Origin: JANMES01 sp038329865
Lineage (GTDB): Bacteria; Planctomycetota; Phycisphaerae; Tepidisphaerales; Tepidisphaeraceae
Direction: 5' to 3'
DNA: 64,000 nt
Assembly: GCA_038329865.1 (NCBI GenBank)
Contig: JBBQNK010000023.1
Coordinates: forward strand, 5,202 to 69,201
The notes below the pieces were generated by a model. The model was not told the origin of the DNA. It searched no databases and worked only from the letters and a program-made list of their open reading frames with translations. Position numbers and translations under genes: made by a program. Position 1 is the first letter of the stretch. Each line of letters opens with the position of its first letter. Of this stretch, positions 1 to 8,533 are shown one piece after another.

Positions 1-635
1 ACGATGTTGTCGTCGTTGCCGGTGTAAAGCGCGATGTCCTCGCGGCCGGCGTCGATCACGGCGCGGATCACGTCGAGCGTCTGGTAGCGATTGAACGGTG
101 CCATCTTGATCGCGACGACGTTCTCGATCTCCGCGAACTTCCGCCAAAACGCGTACGGCAGCACCCGCCCGCCGACGGCCGGCTGAAGGTAAAAGCCGAC
201 GACTGGCAGAACGTCGGCCACCGCTCGGCAGTGCGCGATGAGTTGATCCGGCGACGAATCCTTCATCGCCGCGAGACTGAGCAGACCGGCGTGATAGCCC
301 AGATCGCGCAGCAGCGTCGCTTCCATCACCGCCTGCGCGGTTTGCCCGCACACGCCGCCGATCCGGACGAGCGGCTCGGACCGCGTCGCGTCGGCCCGGG
401 TCATTTCCTCGGCCGCGAGTTGCAGTACCGGTTTGAACAGGCCGATCTCCGGATTGCGGATCGCGAACTGCGTCGTATGCACCGCGACGGCCAACCCGCC
501 GGCGCCGGCATCTATATAGTATCGGGCAAGGGCGCGCTGGCGTCGGTCGTCGAGCTTGCGGGCGCTCGTGAGCGCCAGCGGATGCGCCGGAATCGCGATG
601 CCGCGGGCGAGGATGGTTCGGATCGTGAGATTCAT
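1..635 (-). CDS. Dihydrodipicolinate synthase (DapA)-family lyase, 3' end cut by window edge
   Basis: The reverse strand reads without a stop from an ATG at 635 to the window edge, giving about 211 residues of a (beta/alpha)8 aldolase of the DHDPS/N-acetylneuraminate lyase family. Visible landmarks are a Tyr in GFYLQP (Y149) and a Lys in VVAIKM (K177), which fit the catalytic Tyr and the Schiff-base Lys of the family. The substrate cannot be told; the partner gene upstream (820-1848) is an epimerase-like protein, so sugar-acid or keto-acid catabolism is more likely than lysine synthesis (inference). The ribosome binding site is weak. The 184-nt gap to the upstream gene is filled with palindromic repeats. 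Confidence 0.8.
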   Translation of the reverse strand, partial: MNLTIRTILARGIAIPAHPLALTSARKLDDRRQRALARYYIDAGAGGLAVAVHTTQFAIRNPEIGLFKPVLQLAAEEMTRADATRSEPLVRIGGVCGQTAQAVMEATLLRDLGYHAGLLSLAAMKDSSPDQLIAHCRAVADVLPVVGFYLQPAVGGRVLPYAFWRKFAEIENVVAIKMAPFNRYQTLDVIRAVIDAGREDIALYTGNDDNI

Positions 636-664
636 GCTTCTCGTCTCGATCTGGGCGTCTTACT

Positions 665-811
665 CCTTCTCCCGGTATTCCGGGAGAAGGGGGGATGAGG
701 GTTCTGTCGCGATCGCGGGTAGATCCGCGTTGCAGCAGAACCCTCACCCTACCCTCTCCCGGCGTACCGGGAGAGGGAAAGACTCAAAATTCTCCCGGAT
801 TGCCGGGAGAG
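665..811. repeat. Cluster of three CTCCCGG...CCGGGAG palindromes (REP-like)
   Basis: Three short palindromes stand in a row: CCTTCTCCCGG/CCGGGAGAAGG at 665-690, CCCTCTCCCGG/CCGGGAGAGGG at 752-777 and TCTCCCGG/CCGGGAGA at 791-810. Outside the first two, GATGAGGGTTCTG and CAGAACCCTCACC also face each other, so the whole block can fold into one long hairpin. It lies between two genes of a probable operon and looks like a REP/BIME-type element. Confidence 0.75.
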
Positions 812-819
812 GAAAAAAC

Positions 820-1848
820 TCAAAACTTCCCGCTCCGCGCTTCAAAATGCGTCGGCTTGTCGAGCAGATCAGCGCCGGCCATCACCCACTGCGCGATCAT
901 TTCAATCAGCTGATCCGCATTCACCCGCGGCGAGCCGTACCGGCGGTGGCCCATCTGGCCGTTGTTGAGCAGCGCGTCGGGCGCTTCGGTTCCTTCAAAC
1001 TTCACCGGCCGATTCATCAACTTACCGAGCTGTTCGCTGACTTTTCTCACGCTCAGCATCTCCGGCCCGGCGACGTTCAGGATGTACGCCGGCGAACTTG
1101 CGTGCGCCAGCGACGCCAGTGACATCGCGTTCGCATCGCCTTGCCAGATCATGTTGAAGTGGCCCATCGCCAGGCTGATCGGCTCGCCCGCCCACACCTT
1201 GCGGGCCAGATCCACCGGCACGCCGTAGCGCACCTCAGCAGCGTAGTTCAGCCGAATAATCGAGACTGGCGTGCCGGCCGACTTGCTGAAATGCTGGAAC
1301 ATCCGCTCGCGGCCGAGGCAGCTCATCGCGTATTCGCCGATGGGGTTGAGCGCGTCAGTCTCGACCGATCCGCCGCTCGTCACCGGTACCAGGCCGTACA
1401 CATTGCCGGTGGAGAATGCTGCGATCCGGCTCGTCGGGTATCGCTTGCAAACCAGACCTGGCAAAAACGTGTTCATCGCCCACGTGAGCGGCTCGTTGCC
1501 GTTGGAGCCGAACTTCATGCCGGCCATGTAGACGATGTTCGGCGCGTCGGGCAGATTCGCGAGCGAGCCGTCTTCGAGCAGATCCGCGCGGATCGTTTGG
1601 ATGCCCCACGATTCGAGCTTCTCCTGCTCGGCCGGGTTGGAGAAGCGAGCGACGCCAATGACTTTTCGTTTCACGCCGGCGGCCTCGAACGCGCGCTTGG
1701 CCATGCGGGCGAGCGTCACGCCCATTTTGCCGGCCACGCCGAGGACGATCAGATCGCCGTCGAGCTTCGCCAGCGCGTCGATCGCCGCGGGCGTCGGCTC
1801 GCTGAGCATGGTCTCGGCCTGTTCGATGCTCGCGATCAAACTCGACAC
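820..1848 (-). CDS. NAD(P)-dependent epimerase/dehydratase-like protein (extended SDR)
   Basis: A 342-residue extended short-chain dehydrogenase/reductase. I start it at the GTG at 1848 because AGGAGAAG lies just upstream; longer readings from upstream run into non-coding repeat sequence. A Rossmann motif GVAGKMG (residues 37-43), a serine in STGNVYG and a tyrosine in GEYAMSC are present, but the usual YxxxK lysine is a cysteine (Y173, C177). The protein may therefore bind nucleotide without normal SDR catalysis. It is followed by the DapA-like lyase gene, and the two probably form an operon. The substrate is unknown. Confidence 0.75.
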   Translation of the reverse strand: MSSLIASIEQAETMLSEPTPAAIDALAKLDGDLIVLGVAGKMGVTLARMAKRAFEAAGVKRKVIGVARFSNPAEQEKLESWGIQTIRADLLEDGSLANLPDAPNIVYMAGMKFGSNGNEPLTWAMNTFLPGLVCKRYPTSRIAAFSTGNVYGLVPVTSGGSVETDALNPIGEYAMSCLGRERMFQHFSKSAGTPVSIIRLNYAAEVRYGVPVDLARKVWAGEPISLAMGHFNMIWQGDANAMSLASLAHASSPAYILNVAGPEMLSVRKVSEQLGKLMNRPVKFEGTEAPDALLNNGQMGHRRYGSPRVNADQLIEMIAQWVMAGADLLDKPTHFEARSGKF

Positions 1849-1903
1849 ATTCTTCTCCTGCGAGGCGAAAGTAGACTTATCGACGTTCGCGTGACAAACA
1901 CAT

Positions 1904-1922
1904 CCGGTTGCACAGCAACCGG
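1904..1922. other. Small hairpin upstream of the epimerase-like gene
   Basis: CCGGTTG, a five-base loop and CAACCGG form a perfect 7-bp inverted repeat about 55 nt before the GTG at 1848. It could be an operator or a leader hairpin; nothing else supports a function. Confidence 0.35.
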
Positions 1923-2050
1923 CGTGGGGCATCGGCCGTTCGCGCCATCGCCGTGCTCGAAGGATCGCGTGCGGCGGATTCATTTGCAACTGTTCATCGG
2001 GGATGAATGGCTCAGCCTGCGATTGGGCCGCTTTTCGGCTCGTTAAGAGG

Positions 2051-2143
2051 GAATGAACGCGGAGACGCGGAGGAAGAGCAAAGAAGATCCAAAAATTGTT
2101 TTCTCTGCTTCTTCTCTGCGTCTCCGCGTCTCCGCGTTCATTC
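2051..2143. repeat. Inverted-repeat element, 'CGCGGAGACGCGGAG' type
   Basis: Facing arms beginning GAATGAACGCGGAGACGCG and ending with its near reverse complement enclose an AT-rich centre. The arm pattern (GAACRCRGAGRC) matches the elements at 6084-6158 and 63766-63800. It sits between two divergent genes. The rest of the 1849-2227 gap holds only the small hairpin at 1904-1922 and no convincing gene. Confidence 0.75.
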
Positions 2144-2227
2144 TTCTTTTTAGATTTGAAAATGCGATTCGATGCATACGTCGCGGCCCGCGTGAACAAG
2201 CGCCTCAAAGGTGCTATAAGATTGCCG

Positions 2228-3526
2228 ATGTCGTCCGATCCCGTGCAACTCGATTACGCCACGCCTGAAGTCCCGATCGAGCCGCCCAAAGGCGCGATGG
2301 CGGCGCTGTTCTTGATCGTGCTTTCGGATCTGCTTGGGTTCGGGCTGATCATTCCCGTGCTGCCGTTCTACGCCCGCGCGTATCACGCGAGCGATTTTCA
2401 GGTCGGGCTGCTGTTCGCGATTTACTCGCTCTGCCAGCTCATCGCCACGCCGATATTGGGCATGGCCAGCGATCGATTCGGTCGCCGGCCGATTCTATTT
2501 TTTTCGCAGGTGGGCTCTGTCGTCGGCTACGCGCTGCTGGCGGTGGCGATGTACAAAGTCTGGGGGAGCGTTTACCTGGGGCTGGGGATGGTTTACGTCT
2601 CACGGATCATCGACGGAATCAGCGGCGGGAACATCTCCACCGCGCAGGCGTACATCAGCGACGTGACCACCAAGGCCACCCGCGCCAAAGGCATGGGCAT
2701 GCTCGGCGCGGCGTTCGGCATCGGCTTCGCGCTCGGCCCGGCGATCGGTGGAATTCTCGCGCACGTGCACCCTTCGCTTCCCGCGCTGGCCGCGGCGCTG
2801 GCGAGCGGGGCGGCCGCGGTGATGACCTGGCTCCGTCTGCCGGAGCCGAAGCGGCACTCCCACAATGCTGAATCCGAAGCGTGGCTGCATCCTTCGCGCT
2901 TCAAGCCGATTTTTCAGAACCCGCAGCTCGTGCAACTGCTCGGCATCTGGTTCTTCACGATGATGGCGTTCGTGATGATGGAGACGTGCTTTGCGATTTT
3001 CGTGAATGACACGTACGGATTTCGCGAAGGGGCCGTCGGGCTTTTCTTCATGTTCGCCGGGTGCGTGATCATCGTGGTGCAGGGGAAGTTGATGGGGCCG
3101 TTGACCAAGCGGTTCGGCGAATGGAAGCTCGTCATCGCCGGGCCGATCCTGGTGACGCTGGCGATGAGCGTTTACGTTTACATCGGCGCCGCCGTTCCGG
3201 TCGTACACGTGGCGGTGGCGATCATGCTGCTGGCCGGCCTGTGCAACGCCACCGGCCGAAGCCTGCAGGGGCCGACGCTGTCTTCGCTCGTCTCGCAGAA
3301 TTCCGACCCGCGCATGCAGGGCACCGTCTTCGGCTTCTATCACATGCTGGGCAGCCTGGCGCGCGTGATCGGCCCGCTGATCGCGGCCGCGCTTTACACC
3401 CACCACCGCACCGCGCCGTTCCTGCTGGCAGCGTGCATGACGCTGCTGATCGCAGTGTGGTCGGCCGTGTTGCACTACAGCCGATCGAACGTCCTGCCGA
3501 GCATTGAACCCCCCGCGGCGGTGTGA
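2228..3526 (+). CDS. Major facilitator superfamily transporter (TetA/Bcr-like)
   Basis: About 432 residues with roughly twelve hydrophobic segments. The MFS motif A is clear in the loop after the second helix (GMASDRFGRRP), and a glycine-rich motif C-like segment (GAAFGIGFALGPAIGG) follows helix 5, which points to a drug/H+ antiporter-like exporter of the inner membrane. The substrate is not predictable. I take the ATG at 2228 because the first helix begins shortly after it; an in-frame ATG at 2162 would add a non-membrane tail. Neither start has a strong ribosome binding site. It is divergent from the epimerase-like gene. Confidence 0.85.
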   Translation: MSSDPVQLDYATPEVPIEPPKGAMAALFLIVLSDLLGFGLIIPVLPFYARAYHASDFQVGLLFAIYSLCQLIATPILGMASDRFGRRPILFFSQVGSVVGYALLAVAMYKVWGSVYLGLGMVYVSRIIDGISGGNISTAQAYISDVTTKATRAKGMGMLGAAFGIGFALGPAIGGILAHVHPSLPALAAALASGAAAVMTWLRLPEPKRHSHNAESEAWLHPSRFKPIFQNPQLVQLLGIWFFTMMAFVMMETCFAIFVNDTYGFREGAVGLFFMFAGCVIIVVQGKLMGPLTKRFGEWKLVIAGPILVTLAMSVYVYIGAAVPVVHVAVAIMLLAGLCNATGRSLQGPTLSSLVSQNSDPRMQGTVFGFYHMLGSLARVIGPLIAAALYTHHRTAPFLLAACMTLLIAVWSAVLHYSRSNVLPSIEPPAAV

Positions 3527-4049
3527 TTTCTTCTTAAAATCCCGCCGAAATTCCTGAAATTGACTTGACTTTAGTTTGGACGATGTTAGGATCGATTCGG
3601 GCAGGAGATTTGAGCTCCTAGGCTCTTTGGAAAGTGAATAGCGATTCGTTTGAGATTCGTGTGAGATGCGGCGAGGTTGAAGCGCTCGGACAAAGCAGAC
3701 CACCGGCGAACCGTGTTTACAACCCGTCCCTTTCCGTACCTTTCATTCCCTTTCTGTACCTGAAAAAGAGGGAGAAAACGGTACAAAAACATCTGCTTTC
3801 GGGCGGATTTGGGGGCGCTATGGGGTGGATTTGGAGGCGCTTCGGGGGCGCTTTAGGCCACCTTTGCTCACCCTGTTTTTGCACATGAATTCCGTGCAGG
3901 TCGTGGCCGTTGCCGGAGTTGTGAATCGTGCAAAGTCGCGCGAGAAGAATTTTTTTCGGCCGGGTATCCTGTTTCCGACTCGCGACATCCATTGTATTGA
4001 ATTGTTTTCCCCGACTAGGCGACGAAAACTTTCCTAAGGTCCCGACACC
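3527..4049. other. Gene-free stretch
   Basis: No convincing gene, tRNA or known RNA is seen. A TTGACT-like hexamer at about 3562 could belong to a promoter. Three loosely repeated GGGGGCGCT/GGAGGCGCT words lie at about 3812-3855. Short open frames here have no homology I recognise. Confidence 0.4.
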
Positions 4050-4412
4050 ATGACACCCAAAACCATCCCCGCCTACATCGCCGAGTGCCCGCTGAAGGTT
4101 CGGGCGATCCTGAAAAAGATCCACACCACCATCCGCCGCGCCGCCCCGGATGCGGAAGAAACGATCAGCTACCGCATGCCGGCCTTCCGCCAGAACGGCA
4201 TGCTGGTTTACTTCGCCGCATTCAAAAACCACATCGGCCTCTACCCGCCGGTGAGAGGCGACGCGAAGCTGCTCGCCGCCGTGGCGAAGTACGCGGGCGA
4301 GAAAGGGAACTTGCAGTTTCCGCTGGATCGGCCGATGCCGTACGGGCTGATTGCACGGATCGTAAAATTGCGGGTGAAGCAGAATGAGGCGAAGAAGGCG
4401 AAGCGTGATTGA
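4050..4412 (+). CDS. DUF1801 (YdhG-like) family protein
   Basis: A 120-residue soluble protein of the DUF1801/YdhG family. It has the typical N-terminal TIPAYIAxCP start, the ISYRMPAF motif and the YPP-x-G segment, and a basic tail. Some relatives have been called iron chaperones (Bacillus YdhG/Fra), but most have no proven role. AAGG lies about 10 nt before the ATG. It stands alone between an empty stretch and the convergent toxin remnant. Confidence 0.85.
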   Translation: MTPKTIPAYIAECPLKVRAILKKIHTTIRRAAPDAEETISYRMPAFRQNGMLVYFAAFKNHIGLYPPVRGDAKLLAAVAKYAGEKGNLQFPLDRPMPYGLIARIVKLRVKQNEAKKAKRD

Positions 4413-4437
4413 AATTAAGATTGAGCCTCGTCGCTAG

Positions 4438-4741
4438 TCGCGGGTCGACTGTTTCCACTCACGATCATGGCGCGCCGAGTGCAACACGCGGAAAACCACG
4501 ATCGCGTCCGACTGGCGGATGAAAAATATTCGTTACGGGAATCGAGCCGTCAACACTCGACGTACTTCCGGCTTGCGACGAAGACGCGGGAATCGCAGGG
4601 GTTTTCGGCGGCGGCGGCAAGTGCGATATCAACTTCGGCAAGAAATTCTTCGCCGAGTCCCGGTTGCTGCCCGTGATACCAGATCGCTGCGTCGGTGAGA
4701 TCAACCTCGGCCTCAAGGCGGATGATGATCCGGTGGGCCAT
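4438..4741 (-). pseudogene. Decayed RelE/ParE-family toxin
   Basis: From the ATG at 4741 the frame encodes a ParE-like N-terminus (residues MAHRIIIRLEAEVDL, then AIWYHGQQPGLGEEF) but ends early at 4550. One base out of frame the remainder of the family continues (RFPRLRRKPEVRRVLTARFP, then RIFFIRQSDAIVVFRVLHSA and HDREW). Restoring one C in the CCCC run within the codons for NP would rejoin the frames. In the rejoined frame a TAA stands where the family has tyrosine (FPYRIFF), so there are two lesions. The antitoxin gene lies 7 nt upstream. The toxin is very probably inactive unless these are sequencing errors. Confidence 0.75.
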
Positions 4742-4748
4742 CGGAGTG

Positions 4749-4982
4749 TTAGGAGCGAAGCTTAGATTGGACGCGCGCCTTCACCTGATCCCATGAATCG
4801 CCGGCGTCGGGATTTTTCTGGTAGTCGGCCAAGGTCGCGTTCAAGGCGGATTTATCGGCATCGGTCAGGTCGGCCTGATCGTGCCAGGTTTCGCCGGCGA
4901 GTTCGTCGAGCTTGGCTTGAACCTCCGCCAATTCGCTGGCGGTCAGGCGAGGCAATTCCGCGATGAACTCGGCTTTGCTCAT
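4749..4982 (-). CDS. Addiction-module antitoxin, Unstab_antitox (TIGR02574) family
   Basis: A 77-residue acidic protein with the family pattern: an N-terminal helix ending in LTASELAEVQAKL, a W near residue 33, and a C-terminal NPDAGDSWDQVKAR segment that matches the TIGR02574/PF09720 antitoxins. Such proteins neutralise RelE/ParE toxins and repress their own operon. An in-frame ATG at 4994 would add four residues; GGGGGA lies only one base before that start, so the inner ATG at 4982 seems likelier. The partner toxin gene directly downstream is broken. Confidence 0.8.
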   Translation of the reverse strand: MSKAEFIAELPRLTASELAEVQAKLDELAGETWHDQADLTDADKSALNATLADYQKNPDAGDSWDQVKARVQSKLRS

Positions 4983-5102
4983 GCGATTAATCATATCCCC
5001 CACATTGGTTCGAACAAGTTGAAATGGCAAACGTAGCTCGAGACGCCTCGTCGTAATTTCCGACGATTTCCAACTCCCCCTCACTCCGCATAGAATCGCC
5101 CC

Positions 5103-6086
5103 ATGGCAATGACGGCCAAACAACTCGCGGACAAGATCGGCGCGACCGTGCAGGGCGACGGGTCGGTCGAAATCCGCGCGGCCGGCACACTGGAAGAGGC
5201 TAAATCCGGCGAGGTGAGTTTTCTCTCTAACCCTCGCTACATGCAGCAGTTGCATCGCACCAAGGCGTCGGCCGTCATCGCCACGCCGGGTGTGGGGGCG
5301 GATCACGTCACCCTGCTGCACACGGCCGATCCGTATCATGCGTTCGCTCAGGCGATGGTCATCCTGCACGGGTTCCGCAAGCACCCGTTCAGCGGCGTGC
5401 ATCCGAAGGCGGTGGTTGACGCGACCGCCACGATCGGCAGTGGGAGCGTGGTGTACCCGGGAGTGTATATCGGGCCGGGCGCGGTGATCGGGAAGGATTG
5501 CATCCTCTATCCGAACGTCGTGATCTACGACGGCTGCGTGATCGGCGACCGCGTGACGGTCCACGCCGGCAGCGTGATCGGGCAGGACGGGTTCGGCTAC
5601 GCGACACACCGCGGCGAGCATCACAAGATTCCGCAGGTCGGCAACGTCGTCGTCGAAAGCGACGTGGAGATCGGCGCCAATTGCGCGATCGACCGCGCCA
5701 CGCTCGGCAGCACGGTGATCGGCAAGGGGACAAAGTTCAGTAACGGCGTGGTGATCGGCCACGGAACGAAAATCGGCGCGCACGGATTGTTCGTGGCGCA
5801 AGTCGGCGTGGCGGGCAGCACGACGATCGGCCATCACGCCACCATCGGCGGGCAGGCGGGAATCGTCGGTCACCTGAAGATCGGCGACAACGTGAACGTC
5901 ACCGCGCAGGCCGGCGTGCTGGAAGGCATACCGGATCAAACGACGGTCATCGGCTTCCCGGCGCTCCCGGTCAGCCAGGGCCGGCGCGTGTATGCGGCGC
6001 TGGCTCAATTGCCGGAGCTGATTAAACGAATCAAGGAACTGGAACAACAGGTTGAGGAACTCAGCCAGGAAAAAGAAGATGACTGA
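5103..6086 (+). CDS. lpxD: UDP-3-O-acylglucosamine N-acyltransferase LpxD
   Basis: A 327-residue protein of normal LpxD length. An N-terminal uridine-binding domain (LADKIGATVQGDG, then EVSFLSNPRY) is followed by a left-handed beta-helix of hexapeptide repeats and a short C-terminal helix (LIKRIKELEQQVEELSQ). A histidine in VVIGHGTKIG (about residue 220) is in the right place for the catalytic base. The enzyme adds the third and fourth acyl chains of lipid A precursors, so the cell should make an outer membrane. A long inverted repeat follows the stop codon. Confidence 0.93.
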   Translation: MAMTAKQLADKIGATVQGDGSVEIRAAGTLEEAKSGEVSFLSNPRYMQQLHRTKASAVIATPGVGADHVTLLHTADPYHAFAQAMVILHGFRKHPFSGVHPKAVVDATATIGSGSVVYPGVYIGPGAVIGKDCILYPNVVIYDGCVIGDRVTVHAGSVIGQDGFGYATHRGEHHKIPQVGNVVVESDVEIGANCAIDRATLGSTVIGKGTKFSNGVVIGHGTKIGAHGLFVAQVGVAGSTTIGHHATIGGQAGIVGHLKIGDNVNVTAQAGVLEGIPDQTTVIGFPALPVSQGRRVYAALAQLPELIKRIKELEQQVEELSQEKEDD

Positions 6087-6158
6087 ACACAGAGACACAA
6101 AGACGCAGAGAAGAACATTCTAATTGCTCTTCTCTGCGCCTCTGTGCCTCTGTGTTCA
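6084..6158. repeat. Inverted-repeat element, 'GAACACAGAGACACA' type
   Basis: A nearly perfect 31-bp inverted repeat: the left arm is 6084-6114 (TGAACACAGAGACACAAAGA...) and the right arm 6128-6158. It begins inside the lpxD stop region and could act as a terminator-like hairpin, but there is no T-tract. It belongs with the elements at 2051-2143 and 63766-63800. Confidence 0.8.
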
Positions 6159-6183
6159 TATTAATTGATTGAATGGATGTCTG

Positions 6184-8145
6184 ATGTCGCTTGTTACGCT
6201 TTCAAATGTCGAAAAGTCCTTCGGCCGTCGAGTGTTGCTCGATAAGGCCAGTCTCACCATTTACCCCAACGAGCGTATCGGCCTGATCGGCGATAACGGC
6301 AGCGGCAAGTCCACGCTCTTCCGCCTGATCGTCGGCGAGCAGACGGCCGAGGCGGGCGTGGTCGCCGTCAGCAAGGGAACGCGCGTCGGGTATCTCACGC
6401 AGGATCCGGTGTTTGATCCGAAAAATACCGTGATCGACGAAGCGGAGCTGGCCTTCGCGCACCTGCATGAAATGTCGCACAAGCTGCGCGATCTCGAGCA
6501 CGAGATGGCGGTCAAAGTCGACGACGAGCTGCAGAAAGTGCTCGACGAATACCAGGAAGTTCAGCACGATTTCGACCTGGCCGGTGGGTACGTGTGGCAC
6601 CACAAGCTGGAGTCGACGCTGCTCGGTGTCGGCCTGCCGCAGAGCATGTGGGAGCAGCCGATCTCCACGCTTTCCGGCGGGCAGAAATCGCGCGTGGCGC
6701 TGGCCAAGCTGCTCATCAGCGAGCCGGATGTGCTGCTGCTCGACGAGCCGACGAATCACCTCGACCTCGAAGCGATCGAGTGGTTGGAGAAATACCTCGA
6801 ATCGTACAAAGGCTCGGCCCTCATCATCAGCCACGATCGATTCTTCCTCGACCGGCTCTCGCAGCGCATCGTCTGGCTCTCGCAGGCCAAGCTCAAAAGT
6901 TTCACCGGCAACTATTCCAACTTCGTGCAGCAGCGCGAGTTGCTCGAGCTCAGCCAGCAGCGTGCCCATGAAGAGCAGCAGGCGGACATCGAGAAGCAGA
7001 AGGAGTTCATCCGCCGATTCGGCGCCGGCCAGCGCAGCAAGGAAGCCAAAGGCCGCGAGAAGCGCTTGAACCGGCTGCTGATCAGCGACCAGATCGTGCA
7101 GGCGGTGGTGGATACGAAAAAAATCAACCTCACACTGCAGACGGAACAGCGGGCCGGCGATCAACTGCTGCGGGCGCAGGAGTTGACCAAGGCGTACGAG
7201 AACAAGCCGCTGTGGAAAGAGATCGGCTTCAACATCGTGCGTGGCGAGCGGATCGGCATCATCGGCCCGAACGGCAGCGGCAAAACCACGCTGCTCGAAT
7301 GCCTGCTCGGCACGCGCGAGCCCGACAGCGGCACGGTGAAATGGGGCGCGAACATCACGATCGGCTACTACAACCAGAAGCTCGACGAGTTCAACGCCGA
7401 AGCGACGGTGTACGACGAATGCCTCGGCAAGCGAACGGCCAACGACAAGCAGCTTCGCGACGTGCTGGCCGTCATGTTGTTTCGGAACGACGACGTGGAA
7501 AAGAAAGTCGGCTCACTCAGCGGCGGCGAGCGGGCGCGGCTGCGGTTCGCGCAGTTGCTCTTGGATCGGCCGAACGTGCTGGTGCTCGACGAGCCGACGA
7601 ATCACCTGGATATCGCTTCGAGCGAGGCGCTGGAAAACGCGCTGGCGGATTTCCCGGGATCGATTTTGTGCGTGTCGCACGATCGATACTTTCTAAACCA
7701 GGTGGCCGAGCGAATGCTGGTGCTGCACCCGCCGGGGCTGATCGATTTCGAAGGGACGTACAGCGACTGGGTAGGGAAATCCAAAGCGCTGATCGCCAAG
7801 GCCGACGCAGAGCGGGCCGGCGTGGCGCCCGCGAAGCCGCAAGCCGCCAAACCCAAGCAGGAGGTGAAGCAAACTCCCAAGCAGGAATCAAAACCATCGC
7901 AGTCGAGCGGCGGATCGAAGAAGAAGGACAATCCCTACGCCCGCCCTTTCGGCAAGCTCACCGTGCAGGATTTGGAAAAGCAGATCGCCGAGGCCGAAGC
8001 CGCCGTGGCCGCCGCTCAGGCGGCGATGGGCAACCCGTCCAACGCCCGCGACGTGAACAAGCTCAAAACCTTCCAAGCCGATTACGATCGCGCGACGGTC
8101 AAGCTCGAGCAACTCGAGGCCGAGTATTACGCGCGGGAGAAGTGA
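6184..8145 (+). CDS. ABC-F family ATPase (Uup/EttA-like)
   Basis: A 653-residue cytosolic protein with two ABC ATPase domains and no membrane segments. Walker A lysines are near residues 42 and 367 (GDNGSGKST, GPNGSGKTT), signatures are LSGGQKSR and LSGGERAR, and both Walker B sites read LDEPTNHLD. A linker with the P-site tRNA-interaction region joins the domains, and the C-terminus is a Lys/Gln-rich stretch followed by a coiled coil, as in Uup. ABC-F proteins act on the ribosome rather than in transport. The ATG at 6184 is chosen over an upstream TTG because conserved sequence begins there. Confidence 0.9.
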   Translation: MSLVTLSNVEKSFGRRVLLDKASLTIYPNERIGLIGDNGSGKSTLFRLIVGEQTAEAGVVAVSKGTRVGYLTQDPVFDPKNTVIDEAELAFAHLHEMSHKLRDLEHEMAVKVDDELQKVLDEYQEVQHDFDLAGGYVWHHKLESTLLGVGLPQSMWEQPISTLSGGQKSRVALAKLLISEPDVLLLDEPTNHLDLEAIEWLEKYLESYKGSALIISHDRFFLDRLSQRIVWLSQAKLKSFTGNYSNFVQQRELLELSQQRAHEEQQADIEKQKEFIRRFGAGQRSKEAKGREKRLNRLLISDQIVQAVVDTKKINLTLQTEQRAGDQLLRAQELTKAYENKPLWKEIGFNIVRGERIGIIGPNGSGKTTLLECLLGTREPDSGTVKWGANITIGYYNQKLDEFNAEATVYDECLGKRTANDKQLRDVLAVMLFRNDDVEKKVGSLSGGERARLRFAQLLLDRPNVLVLDEPTNHLDIASSEALENALADFPGSILCVSHDRYFLNQVAERMLVLHPPGLIDFEGTYSDWVGKSKALIAKADAERAGVAPAKPQAAKPKQEVKQTPKQESKPSQSSGGSKKKDNPYARPFGKLTVQDLEKQIAEAEAAVAAAQAAMGNPSNARDVNKLKTFQADYDRATVKLEQLEAEYYAREK

Positions 8146-8167
8146 ACCTTGCCGACCGTCTTCGGTA

Positions 8168-8387
8168 GGACAGGCATTCCTGTCTGTCGTGGACGATCGT
8201 GGTATCCGGTGGCACAGACATTCCTGTCTGTGACGAAGCGAGGTACGCCTCGATTCGTACGCGGATGCGCGAATTGCCGGCTAAAGGGAACGGGTGGATG
8301 CGTACATCCGCCCGTCACAGACAAGAATGTCTGTGCCACCGAATGCGCGTACCTCGCTTGGTGACAGACAGGAATGTCTGTCCTGCC
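8168..8387. repeat. Four palindromic units, 'CACAGACATTCCTGTCTGTG' family
   Basis: Units lie at 8168-8188, 8211-8234, 8314-8337 and 8361-8387. The first two and last two are in opposite orientation, and the outer pair is joined by further complementary stretches (GAAGCGAGGTACG facing CGTACCTCGCTT), so the whole block can fold into one large cruciform. It fills most of the 8146-8533 gap, which holds no gene. Confidence 0.8.
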
Positions 8388-8533
8388 GAATGCGAATGCG
8401 TCGCATCGCCCAATAACATTTCCTGCAACTTTTCCGCCTTCCGCGCATGACACCTGCAGGATAGATGTATTTGCAATTCACTTGCAATTATGAAAATCGG
8501 CCGATATGCTCACCCGCGTCGAAAGGGATATTC

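Noticed and set aside
3634..3888. An 84-codon plus-strand frame in the empty stretch
   Set aside because: No ribosome binding site, no recognisable family and low-complexity Gly/Trp/Arg composition at the end.
4983..6098. A long minus-strand frame continuing upstream of the antitoxin through lpxD
   Set aside because: Only the last 77-81 codons look like a protein family; the rest mirrors the lpxD hexapeptide repeats.
8168..8387. Considered as a CRISPR array
   Set aside because: The units are palindromic, in opposite orientations and unevenly spaced, with no unique spacers of constant length; no cas gene is present.
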